Source: an uncultured Collinsella sp. (GTDB taxonomy: Bacteria > Actinomycetota > Coriobacteriia > Coriobacteriales > Coriobacteriaceae). From it: 64,000 bases of DNA. Position numbers and translations under genes: made by a program. The notes under the pieces were generated by a model that did not search any database, was not told the origin of the DNA, and saw nothing but the letters and a program-made list of their open reading frames with translations. Positions 1-7,633 of this stretch are shown here, piece after piece. The DNA lies in the NCBI GenBank assembly GCA_902492935.1, contig CABUNJ010000007.1, positions 34,352-98,351 of the forward strand. Direction: 5' to 3'. How positions within the stretch are numbered: the stretch's first letter is position 1; the number at the start of each line of letters is the position of its first letter.

Positions 1-1
1 C

Positions 2-658
2 GTCAACGATGGCCAGCACGAGTACGGCATCCTGAACCCGGGTGCTCCGATCACGCCGCAGCACCAGGAAGAGCTCTACAACATCCTGGACACCGCGGGC
101 GATCTCGAGTGCCTGATCGTCTCCGGCTCCGTGCCTCCCAAAGCTACGCCCGACTTCCTGGCTAAGGTCATGGAGCACGCTCAGGCTCGTGGCGCCGACG
201 TCGTCCTGGACCTGTCCTCCGACAAGCTCAAGGAGCTCGCTCACAAGAAGCCGCTGCTCATCAAGCCGAACCATCACGAGATGAAGGCCATTTTCGGCGT
301 GCCGGTCGACACCGACGACGAGGTCCGCGTTGCCATGAAGATGGCTCACGACGCTGGCGTTCAGAACGTGCTGCTCACCCGTGGTAGCCGCGGCGACGCT
401 TACTTCTCCAACGGCGAGGACATCTGGTACGCCAAGCGTGAGTTCAACATCAAGCTGGTTTCTTCCGTCTGCGCCGGCGACTGCACCCTCGCTGCGTTCC
501 TGCACAAGTGGTACAGGGATCGCGACAACGTCGAGGAGGCCATGAAGCTCGCTATGGCCACCGGCGCCAACGTTGCCGAGTCCGTCGGCATTGGCGACTT
601 TGGTCACGTGGACGAGTACAGCAAGCGCGTTGCTGTCCGCAAGCTCGATCGTCAGTAA
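2..658 (+). CDS. PfkB-family sugar-phosphate kinase, probably 1-phosphofructokinase (5' end missing)
   Basis: The reading frame is open from base 2, so the gene starts before the window; the last 218 residues are seen. It would phosphorylate a phosphosugar such as fructose 1-phosphate or tagatose 6-phosphate with ATP in the cytoplasm. The C-terminal PfkB signature reads VCAGDCTLAAFL: the catalytic Asp is kept, but the usual GAGD is CAGD. YFSNGEDIW and LAMATGANVAES match the next gene closely, so the two are tandem paralogues, 188 bp apart and separated by a terminator. The family is clear; the exact substrate cannot be read from sequence. Confidence 0.85.
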   Translation, partial: VNDGQHEYGILNPGAPITPQHQEELYNILDTAGDLECLIVSGSVPPKATPDFLAKVMEHAQARGADVVLDLSSDKLKELAHKKPLLIKPNHHEMKAIFGVPVDTDDEVRVAMKMAHDAGVQNVLLTRGSRGDAYFSNGEDIWYAKREFNIKLVSSVCAGDCTLAAFLHKWYRDRDNVEEAMKLAMATGANVAESVGIGDFGHVDEYSKRVAVRKLDRQ

Positions 659-686
659 TCGAAACGCGACAAATTCGTGCGCATGT

Positions 687-720
687 GGCGCCCCGGTTTC
701 GGCTGGGGCGCCTTTTTGTT
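687..720 (+). terminator. Rho-independent terminator
   Basis: GGCGCCCC (687-694) pairs perfectly with GGGGCGCC (705-712) and is followed by TTTTTGTT. It lies 28 bp after the stop of the first kinase and separates the two kinase genes into different transcription units. Confidence 0.9.
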
Positions 721-846
721 CCGCCACGGGGGAGAGGAGTCCCGCTGTACTTCACCGCTTCCACACCGTTCGCCGAGTTGTCCTAGCCTTTTACCGATGC
801 GTGTAATATACTTTCATTAACACGTTGCTTCGTGAAAGGAACATTC

Positions 847-1779
847 ATGATTTACACGCTCACTGCAAATCCCGCCATTGACTACAACATCGCCTGCGAC
901 GGCCTTGCTGCCAACACCGTCACGCGTACCCGCAACGCCGTCTACACGCCCAACGGCAAGGGCCTCAACGTCTCGTTTACGCTTGACCACTACGGTGTCG
1001 ACACCACGATCCTGGGCTTCTTCGCCGGCTTCTCGGGCGAGTTTATCGTCAAGGGCGCCGAGGCCCTGGGCGTGCCCGTCAAGCCCGTGTGGACCGACGG
1101 CATTACGCGCGTCAACGTGTTCCTCAACGCCGGCCCCGACACCGAGTACAACATGGTCAACGCCGGTGCCGCTATCAACGAGGCCAACGAGCAGGAGATG
1201 TTTGAGCTCATCGATTCGCTCGATGACATGACCTGCCTGGTCATCAGCGGCTCGCTGCCTCCCAACACCTCCGAGGGCTTCTTGGCCGAGGTCCTGCGCC
1301 GCGTCAAGGCCAAGGGGGCCGAGTTCGTCCTCGACATCTCGAGCCATCAGCTGGCAGACCTCATTGCCATGGAGCCGCTGCTGATCAAGCCCAATGACGA
1401 TGAGCTGCTCGACATCTTTGGCATTAAGGTGAGCGGTGGCGACGACGAGTCCGTCAAGGGCGCGATGGCCGAGCTGCACGCCAAGGGCGCCAAGAACGTG
1501 CTGCTGACCCTCGGTGGTGCCGGTGCGTACTTCTCCAACGGCGAGCATATCTGGTTTGCCAACCGCACCTTCGACGTCAAGCTGCTGTCGACCGTCTGCG
1601 CCGGCGATTCCTCGCTGGCCGCCTTCCTGTCCGTGTGGCACGACGCCCCCGAGCGAGTCGAGGATGCCTTGCGTCTTTCGATGGCCACCGGCGCCAACGT
1701 GGTCGAGTGCCCCGGTCTGGGCGATTTTGCCAAGGTGGACGAATATAAGAAGCACATCGAGGTTCGCCAGGTCTGCTAA
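847..1779 (+). CDS. fruK: PfkB-family sugar-phosphate kinase, probable 1-phosphofructokinase
   Basis: A 310-residue protein starting MIYTLTANPAIDYN, the typical start of FruK/LacC-type kinases that make fructose 1,6-bisphosphate from fructose 1-phosphate. The ATG at 847 is preferred over a GTG at 832 because GAAAGGA sits 8-14 bases upstream and the family begins MIYT. A PfkB N-terminal signature (PNGKGLNVS) and a C-terminal CAGDSSLAAFL (Asp about residue 254) are present; as in the upstream paralogue, Cys replaces the first Gly of GAGD. No fructose PTS gene adjoins it in the window, so tagatose 6-phosphate kinase remains possible. Confidence 0.82.
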   Translation: MIYTLTANPAIDYNIACDGLAANTVTRTRNAVYTPNGKGLNVSFTLDHYGVDTTILGFFAGFSGEFIVKGAEALGVPVKPVWTDGITRVNVFLNAGPDTEYNMVNAGAAINEANEQEMFELIDSLDDMTCLVISGSLPPNTSEGFLAEVLRRVKAKGAEFVLDISSHQLADLIAMEPLLIKPNDDELLDIFGIKVSGGDDESVKGAMAELHAKGAKNVLLTLGGAGAYFSNGEHIWFANRTFDVKLLSTVCAGDSSLAAFLSVWHDAPERVEDALRLSMATGANVVECPGLGDFAKVDEYKKHIEVRQVC

Positions 1780-1801
1780 CCGCATCGAAAAATCGCTGCC
1801 G

Positions 1802-1838
1802 AACACCCGCTTTGGATCTCCGAGGCGGGTGTTTTTTG
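1802..1838 (+). terminator. Rho-independent terminator
   Basis: AACACCCGC (1802-1810) pairs with GCGGGTGTT (1825-1833), followed by a T run. It ends the second kinase transcript. Confidence 0.9.
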
Positions 1839-1974
1839 TGCACTGAACGCATATGGCGTCTGCTGTCTCGTTTTATCTAATCGACGACGCGATTGCGTGT
1901 GCGCGCTTTCTCGTTTCTTGTTAGACTTCTTGAGAACCATCGATTAACGTTCACAAGTGCAGGAGGCCATAGGC

Positions 1975-3369
1975 ATGTGCAATGTTTCGCTTAACGGTAC
2001 TCAACCGTCCGATGCGTCCCTGCGCGTCCTGCGCGCGCTTGAGGCGGCTGGTCTTGAGGCTTGGTACGTGGGCGGTTGGGTGCGCGACGCCCTGATGGGG
2101 TGCCCCAGCCACGATGTTGATATGTGCTGTAGCGGCCTGTGGCAGGAGTCCAAGGCGGCGCTCGAGGCCGCTGATATCGCGGTTGTGGAGTCGGGCATTA
2201 AATTTGGCGGAATCACGGCTATTTCCGATGGCGAGCGTATCGAGGTCACCACGTACCGCCTGGATGGCTTTTACACCGATGGGCGCCATCCCCAGAGTGT
2301 TGAGCGTGCCGCCTCGCTCGAGGACGATCTGGCCCGCCGCGACTTTACCGTCAACGCCATGGCCTGGCATCCCGAGCGCGGGCTTGTCGACCGCTACGAC
2401 GGCCAGGGTGACTTGGAGCGCAAGCTGATTCGCGCTGTCGGTGATCCCAAGCGTCGCTTTAACGAGGACGCCCTGCGCATGCTGCGTGCGGTGCGCTTTG
2501 CCTGCCGTCTGGACTTTATGATTGAGCCCGAGACTAAGCGTGCGCTTGCCGAGTGCGCGCCGCTGCTCGATGCCGTGGCGCGCGAGCGTGTGGGTATTGA
2601 GCTCGAGGGCATTCTTTCGACCGGTCATGGGGGAGACGCGATGCTGCGCTACCCCGAGCTCATCTGCGCCGCCGTGCCCGAGTTGGCGGCGGGTCGCGGG
2701 TTTGATCAACGCAGTGTCTATCATGCTTTTAACGTCTACGAGCATATCGCCCGCGTGCTGACGGTGGCAGGGGAGCTGGCGCTGTGCGACGGCGTCGTGC
2801 CATCGTCGAGCCTTATGTGGGCGGCGTTTTTGCACGATGTCTCCAAGCCCGAGTGCTTTACGGTCGATCACGCCGGCAGCGGACACTTCTACGGTCATCC
2901 AGAGCTCGGCGCCAAGAAGGCGCGCGTCATTATGGATCGCCTGGCGCTCTCGCACGACTTGGTGCGCGACGTGTGCCTGCTCATCAAATACCATGACAAA
3001 CCGCTGCGTTCCGAGCGCTCCTGCCTGCTCAATATGATGCGCTTGCTTTCTGGCGAGGGCGTCGACACGGCCCGTCTGATTGACGAGCTCATGGACCTTA
3101 AGCGTGCTGACACGCTCGGCAAGGCCCCGTCGTGCTTCTATTACGTTGAGACGATTGAGGAGATGCGCGCGATGGCGCACGAGCTGCTGAAGGCAGGGGA
3201 GCCCTATACGCTCAAGATGCTCGCCATCAACGGCGGCGACCTGATCCGTGCCGGAGTCAAGCCCGGGCCGGAACTGGGTCAGCTTCTCAACTCCGCCCTC
3301 GACGCCGTGATCGAAGACAACATTCCCAACGGTCGCGAAGCTCTTTTGGTCCATCTCAACTTGAATTAG
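1975..3369 (+). CDS. cca: CCA tRNA nucleotidyltransferase
   Basis: A 464-residue enzyme that adds or repairs the 3' CCA of tRNAs. The nucleotidyltransferase core has YVGGWVRDALMG followed by HDVDM (GG...DxD active site), then RRDFTVNAMAW and a template-reading segment with NEDALRMLRAVRFACRL. A C-terminal HD domain (FLHDVSKPE) is present, as in many bacterial CCA/PcnB-type enzymes. ATG 1975 is chosen over an in-frame GTG at 1957 because a perfect AGGAGG lies at 1961-1966. It is followed by two tRNA-Glu genes, a fitting but probably coincidental neighbour. Confidence 0.93.
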   Translation: MCNVSLNGTQPSDASLRVLRALEAAGLEAWYVGGWVRDALMGCPSHDVDMCCSGLWQESKAALEAADIAVVESGIKFGGITAISDGERIEVTTYRLDGFYTDGRHPQSVERAASLEDDLARRDFTVNAMAWHPERGLVDRYDGQGDLERKLIRAVGDPKRRFNEDALRMLRAVRFACRLDFMIEPETKRALAECAPLLDAVARERVGIELEGILSTGHGGDAMLRYPELICAAVPELAAGRGFDQRSVYHAFNVYEHIARVLTVAGELALCDGVVPSSSLMWAAFLHDVSKPECFTVDHAGSGHFYGHPELGAKKARVIMDRLALSHDLVRDVCLLIKYHDKPLRSERSCLLNMMRLLSGEGVDTARLIDELMDLKRADTLGKAPSCFYYVETIEEMRAMAHELLKAGEPYTLKMLAINGGDLIRAGVKPGPELGQLLNSALDAVIEDNIPNGREALLVHLNLN

Positions 3370-3433
3370 CTACCTAGTTTACCTGCGTGTTCCATAACCT
3401 GCCGACAATTTTTCGGCAATTTGGAATTTCTTC

Positions 3434-3462
3434 TTGCGCTGACGTTTTTTGTCCCGTAATAT
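3434..3462 (+). promoter_or_regulatory. Candidate sigma-70 promoter for the tRNA-Glu pair
   Basis: TTGCGC at 3434-3439 and TAATAT at 3457-3462 are separated by 17 bp, and the first tRNA starts 34 bp further on. Spacing and the -10 box fit a housekeeping promoter. Confidence 0.6.
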
Positions 3463-3496
3463 ATTTCCTCGCAGCACGGCAGTGCAGATGTCATGT

Positions 3497-3573
3497 GGCC
3501 CGTTCGTCTAGCGGTTTAGGACGCCGCCCTCTCAAGGCGGAGATCACCAGTTCGAATCTGGTACGGGCTACCA
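3497..3573 (+). tRNA. tRNA-Glu(CTC), copy 1
   Basis: The cloverleaf is complete. Acceptor GGCCCGT pairs with ACGGGCT (one G-U at the end), anticodon stem CCGCC/GGCGG holds loop CTCTCAA (anticodon CTC), and the T arm is ACCAG-TTCGAAT-CTGGT. CCA is encoded (3571-3573). It decodes GAG. Confidence 0.95.
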
Positions 3574-3595
3574 CTTCTTTTCTGCTGAGGCTTCT

Positions 3596-3672
3596 GGCCC
3601 GTTCGTCTAGCGGTTTAGGACGCCGCCCTCTCAAGGCGGAGATCACCAGTTCGAATCTGGTACGGGCTACCA
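3596..3672 (+). tRNA. tRNA-Glu(CTC), copy 2
   Basis: An exact copy of the preceding tRNA-Glu(CTC), 22 bp downstream, also with encoded CCA. The two are presumably cotranscribed and end at the terminator that follows. Copy number suits a genome rich in GAG codons. Confidence 0.95.
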
Positions 3673-3682
3673 CGCATCTGAT

Positions 3683-3715
3683 ACCCGGTCTTCCCATGGA
3701 AGGCCGGGTTTTTTG
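3683..3715 (+). terminator. Rho-independent terminator after the tRNA-Glu pair
   Basis: ACCCGG and part of TCTTCC pair with GGAAG and GCCGGGT around a CAT loop, followed by TTTTTTG. Confidence 0.85.
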
Positions 3716-3822
3716 TTATCAACCAATCGTCTGCAATTCCCGTTTGAACCAGAGCTTTGCGTTCTGCCTATGGCCCTTACGGGTACAATATCCAAGATAT
3801 TTTGACTGTTAGAAGGAGTCTC

Positions 3823-5130
3823 ATGACGGAGTCCTCTCAGCATACGTCTAAGCCCCAGGTCGAGGTTGAGGCCTCGGGCGGAGATGACAATAAGAGCGCA
3901 CGCCGCGGCGCCATCTTTATCGGCGTCGTGCTGGTGGGTTATATCGTCTATCTGGTGGTAACCGGGCAGATGGGGCAGTTCTGGGCCGCTATGTCGAGCG
4001 TCCAGGCGTCATGGCTCGTTGCTGCATGCTTCTGCATGTTCTTGTACCTCTTCTTTGGCATCGTGGCGTACGCGATTGCCGTTTGGCTCGATCCTAATTC
4101 ACCCGTCGGCATCCGCGACCTGATTTCGGTCGAGGCGAGCGGCATCTTCTTTGGCAACCTGACGCCCATGATGATGGGCTCGACTCCCGCCCAGATCTAC
4201 CGCCTGACCAAGGCGGGCCAAAATGTCGGCGAGGCCGGAGCAACGCAGTTCACGCGCTTTATCGTGTACCAGTTTGGTCTCGTTGCCTGGGGCGCTATCC
4301 TACTGCTTGCTCGCATGCCGTTTTTTGCCGAGCGCTATGGCGACATGACGCTGCTGTGCGTCTTTAGCTTTGGCGGGCACTGCTGCATCTTGCTGGGTAT
4401 CTTTGCCGTTGCGCTCATGCCTAAGACCGTCACGCGCGTCGCCCATTGCATCATTAATTGGCTCGAGCGCATAGGCGTCTCGTCCACAAAGATTGAGGGA
4501 TGGCGCACGTTTGTCGATAGCGAGATCTACTCCTTCTCCGAGAAGTTCAAGCTTTCAGCCGGACATTTTTCTTCCATGCTGCTCACCGTGTTTATCACCA
4601 TGCTGCAGCTCGCGTTTTTCTATCTGGTGCCGTATTTCTTGATGCTTGCCTTTGGCCACCACGAGGTCGACTTTTTCTCGGTCATGGCCGCGAGCGCCTT
4701 TGTCCAGCTGCTGAGCTCTGCGGTTCCCTTGCCCGGTGGAACTGGTGGCGCTGAGGGCGGCTTTGCATTGTTCTTGGGTCATTTCTTTGGGTCGGCTTCG
4801 ACCGCCGGCTATCTGCTGTGGCGCCTCATTACGTTTATTGCGCCGACCATTTTGGCTGCGCCCCTGCTGGGACTTAAGAGCGCCCACAACGAGAGCATCC
4901 ATGCGCGCTGGGATCGTGTGATGCGCAAGCTCGGCCGCACGCCTCAGACGCCCTCTGCGCCTACTAAGCCGCACCCCACGAATGCTGTTACCGTTGATCC
5001 CAAGAAGCACGCTCAGAAGGCTTCTGGGACCGCTAAGCCGGCTCATAAAGCCTATGTGCGCCAGACAGGCGATGGTATTCGCGTATCTCCGTCGGTACTC
5101 AATAAGAAGAAGCACCCTAAGTTGCAGTAG
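3823..5130 (+). CDS. LPG synthase TM / UPF0104 family integral membrane protein
   Basis: A 435-residue polytopic membrane protein. After a short polar N-terminus there are about seven or eight hydrophobic segments (for example GAIFIGVVLVGYIVYLVV and MLLTVFITMLQLAFFYLVPYF) and the family hallmark PLPGGTGGAEGGFALF. The last ~80 residues are a Lys/Pro-rich cytoplasmic tail. Relatives are the membrane half of lysylphosphatidylglycerol synthase (flippase-like) and the YbhN group; no aminoacyltransferase half is attached, so lipid modification itself is not implied. ATG 3823 follows AAGGAG at 3813-3818. It is transcribed alone. Confidence 0.8.
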   Translation: MTESSQHTSKPQVEVEASGGDDNKSARRGAIFIGVVLVGYIVYLVVTGQMGQFWAAMSSVQASWLVAACFCMFLYLFFGIVAYAIAVWLDPNSPVGIRDLISVEASGIFFGNLTPMMMGSTPAQIYRLTKAGQNVGEAGATQFTRFIVYQFGLVAWGAILLLARMPFFAERYGDMTLLCVFSFGGHCCILLGIFAVALMPKTVTRVAHCIINWLERIGVSSTKIEGWRTFVDSEIYSFSEKFKLSAGHFSSMLLTVFITMLQLAFFYLVPYFLMLAFGHHEVDFFSVMAASAFVQLLSSAVPLPGGTGGAEGGFALFLGHFFGSASTAGYLLWRLITFIAPTILAAPLLGLKSAHNESIHARWDRVMRKLGRTPQTPSAPTKPHPTNAVTVDPKKHAQKASGTAKPAHKAYVRQTGDGIRVSPSVLNKKKHPKLQ

Positions 5131-5246
5131 GGTAGTCGTGCGTTCTTCATGATGCGGGGCATATTTGTGCTGTATGGGGGATAATCCTCTTACGTAGATT
5201 TTCTCTCATCTGTTGATGAATGCTCGCATATCGAAGGGACACGCCC

Positions 5247-5858
5247 ATGGCAACCAGCAAACCGCGTCTTGATCGTCGCATAGTTCGCAGCCGCAATGCC
5301 ATCCTTTCGGCTTTCGAGCGCCTGCTCATGGAAAAGCCGCTGGCAGACATTACGGTGAGTGCCATCGCGCGCGAGGCCAATGTCGACCGCAAGACCTTTT
5401 ACGTTCACTTTGGTACGGTTGACGGCCTGCTTGATGCCATTGCCGTCGATGTGGTGGAGATGATTGTAGACTCGGTCGAGAAAACCCTTGCTTCCATGGA
5501 TGGCGACACCAACGAGCGCGCTCTTGGCGCGGCGGCGACCTTCTTTAAAACCGTTAACGAGGCACTGTGCAACAACTTGGTGCTCAATCGTCAACTGATC
5601 GAGAACATTCCGCTCGATGATTTTATGGCTCGTCTTCGTGTGCCGCTCGAGCACGAGATTGCCGAGCGCGATCTGCTGCCCCAAGGTCTCAAGGACGAGA
5701 TGTTCGACTACTATCTGGCGTTTTTGCTGTCGGGTATTATCGGTATCTATCGCACGTGGGCGCTGTCTGACGGCTCGGTTCCTATCGAGCGCGTCTCGGA
5801 GGTCGCCAACGACCTGACTCTTAATGGCCTGTCGAGTCTGGAATCTCGCTTGGAATAG
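5247..5858 (+). CDS. TetR/AcrR family transcriptional regulator
   Basis: A 203-residue protein with an N-terminal TetR helix-turn-helix (residues ~15-60: ILSAFERLLMEKPLADITVS, then AIAREANVDRKTFYVHFG) and a helical ligand-binding C-terminus with no recognisable effector signature. ATG 5247 has GAAGGGA upstream (5233-5239). Its target is unknown; the neighbouring minus-strand radical SAM gene converges with it, so it does not share an obvious divergent operator with any gene. Confidence 0.85.
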   Translation: MATSKPRLDRRIVRSRNAILSAFERLLMEKPLADITVSAIAREANVDRKTFYVHFGTVDGLLDAIAVDVVEMIVDSVEKTLASMDGDTNERALGAAATFFKTVNEALCNNLVLNRQLIENIPLDDFMARLRVPLEHEIAERDLLPQGLKDEMFDYYLAFLLSGIIGIYRTWALSDGSVPIERVSEVANDLTLNGLSSLESRLE

Positions 5859-5882
5859 CATTGATAATTCAACAACTTAAAG

Positions 5883-5951
5883 AAGTTGCGGTGGAATAGG
5901 GATTGTTTTGGCTATTGGAAGGCCGATCTAGTCCCTATTTCACCGCAACTT
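5883..5951. repeat. Palindromic repeat family A, copy 1
   Basis: A 69-bp inverted repeat. The left arm begins AAGTTGCGGTGGAATAGGGA, the right arm is TCCCTATTTCACCGCAACTT, and the ~29-bp centre contains TTGGC/GCCGA able to form an inner hairpin. Near-identical arms recur at 29653-29720 and 45877-45944, and a single arm occurs at 7613-7633. It sits between the convergent TetR and radical SAM genes. Confidence 0.9.
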
Positions 5952-5974
5952 AGGAAAACTGTTTTGATGGTAAG

Positions 5975-6018
5975 GCGGAGCAGCCTCGAAGATGAGCTTC
6001 GAGGCTGCTCCGCTTCAT
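5975..6018. terminator. Bidirectional hairpin between convergent genes
   Basis: A 16-bp perfect stem, GCGGAGCAGCCTCGAA (5975-5990) with its complement at 5998-6013 around a 7-base loop. Flanking T runs are weak on both strands, so it may act as a terminator for the TetR and radical SAM genes or as a transcript-end stabiliser. Confidence 0.6.
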
Positions 6019-6046
6019 TTCAGAGCGTTTGTCGTGTGAAGCGGCA

Positions 6047-7480
6047 TTAATCGCCGTTTTTGAGTGTGCGGCCTTGTTTTTCGAACTTGTGCATGTCGCT
6101 ATCGGCCATACCCTGCGACTTGTCCTCGTGACGCTTGGTGTATAGCGGATCGTCGGAGTCGTTCCAGATGCGGTCGGCGACAGGTGACCATGCCTCGGCG
6201 GCAGCCTGGGTCTTTTCGCGCAGCTGCTCGGGTGACTCCTTCTCGATGAGATCGGTGCTCATTGCGCCACTCTCGGCGACCAGTTTGGGCAGCACGTCGG
6301 GATTCTCGAGCATGGGGCATGGCTTGAGGTAGTTGTCGTTGAACGGCATGTTCTCGTAGTACTTCATAAAGAGGGGAGAGCGCAGCGCGTCGAGTAAGCT
6401 CACATCGTGGATGTTGGCGTTTGAGTAGTGGATGAACACGCACGGCTCCACGTCTCCGGCGGCGTTGATGTGCAGGTAGCGGCGACCTCCGGCGATACAT
6501 CCGCCTACAAACTCGCCATCGTTTTGAAAGTCGAGCGTAAACAGCGGTTTCTTCTCGCGCATTTCACGGATAAAGTGATACATGTGCTCGCGCTGCTTGG
6601 ACGTGGGCATGAGCTCGGGGGTTGCGTTGCGGCCAACCGGCATAAAGTGGAAGTACCAGCAGAAGAGTGCTCCCTCGCCGATCATCCAGTCCATGTTCTC
6701 CTCGGTAGCAACCGTATCGGCATTGGCGCTGGTCCAACAGGTGGAGATACCAAACGGCAAGTCGCGCTCGCGCAGGAGTTTCATGGCGTGCTCGATCTTT
6801 GTGTAGGTACCCTCGCCGCGACGGGCGTCGGTGGTGTGCTCATTGCCCTCGGCGCTGATGGCAGGGACAAAATTACCTACGCGAATCATGTCGTCGCAGA
6901 AGGTCTCGTCGATCAGCGTGGAGTTGGTAAAGCACAGGAATGCGCAGTCCTGGTGCTTCTCGCAAATCCGGATGAGGTCCCGCTTGCGCACTAATGGCTC
7001 GCCACCAGTGTAGATGTAGATGTGGGTACCCAGAGCTTTGCCCTGCGTAACAATAGAGTCGATGTCTTCGAACGAGAGATTCTGCTTGTAGCCGTACTCT
7101 GCGGCCCAGCAGCCCGTGCAATGCAGGTTGCAGGCGCTCGTGGGATCGAGCAGGATGGCCCACGGAATATTGCACTGGTACTTTTCGCGGTTTTTTTCCT
7201 GCTCTGGCCAAGCAAGCAGGTTAGCGTCGACAATGAGGGTCTTAAGCAGTTTGGTTCGCATCTGGGGATTAAGGCTGAACACACGCATGATCAGGTCATA
7301 CCAATTGCCGCGGCTCTTGATGACATTGGTGAATGCCTCTCGCTGTACAGGAAATACGCGATTGGGGACCAGCTTGTTCACGAGGTCCATGATTTTGTCG
7401 ATATTTTCTTGCGGGTTGTCGTCGAGATAATCGATGAGCTTGTTGAGCGCTGCACGCTCTGGTGACTGTGTAAGCGACAT
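6047..7480 (-). CDS. Radical SAM protein with C-terminal Cys-rich (SPASM-like) region
   Basis: A 477-residue radical SAM enzyme. CNLHCTGC (C117, C121, C124) is the CX3CX2C cluster that binds the SAM-coordinating [4Fe-4S]; TGGEPLVRKRDLI is the GGEP SAM-contact motif. Downstream Cys residues in GGCIAGGRRY, VEPCVFIHYS and LKPCPMLENP suggest a SPASM-like auxiliary cluster. An N-terminal ~100-residue helical region precedes the barrel. ATG 7480 fits AAAGGA better than the ATG two codons earlier. No peptide substrate or partner gene is adjacent, so the product is unknown; related proteins occur widely in anaerobes. Confidence 0.85.
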   Translation of the reverse strand: MSLTQSPERAALNKLIDYLDDNPQENIDKIMDLVNKLVPNRVFPVQREAFTNVIKSRGNWYDLIMRVFSLNPQMRTKLLKTLIVDANLLAWPEQEKNREKYQCNIPWAILLDPTSACNLHCTGCWAAEYGYKQNLSFEDIDSIVTQGKALGTHIYIYTGGEPLVRKRDLIRICEKHQDCAFLCFTNSTLIDETFCDDMIRVGNFVPAISAEGNEHTTDARRGEGTYTKIEHAMKLLRERDLPFGISTCWTSANADTVATEENMDWMIGEGALFCWYFHFMPVGRNATPELMPTSKQREHMYHFIREMREKKPLFTLDFQNDGEFVGGCIAGGRRYLHINAAGDVEPCVFIHYSNANIHDVSLLDALRSPLFMKYYENMPFNDNYLKPCPMLENPDVLPKLVAESGAMSTDLIEKESPEQLREKTQAAAEAWSPVADRIWNDSDDPLYTKRHEDKSQGMADSDMHKFEKQGRTLKNGD

Positions 7481-7612
7481 GGGCATATCCTTTCACGTGC
7501 GCCTTGTGTATGATAATACCCACTTGTGGATTAAACGAAGTATAAAGATTTGCAATGTGTCTATTCAACGAATCAATTTGATTTGGGGTGACGCGTTATA
7601 GCGGACGCTCTC

Positions 7613-7633
7613 TAAGTTGCGGTGAAATAGTGT
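7613..7633. repeat. 21-bp direct repeat, left boundary of the cobalamin block (half element of family A)
   Basis: The sequence TAAGTTGCGGTGAAATAG plus TGT is identical over 21 bp to 29651-29671, where it forms the left arm of a complete family A palindrome. Here the right arm is missing and the stop codon of the ABC ATPase gene overlaps its last base. Confidence 0.9.

Noticed and set aside
3387..3812. Open frame covering both tRNA-Glu genes
   Set aside because: It contains the same peptide twice because the tRNA is duplicated; both stretches are structural RNA and there is no ribosome site.
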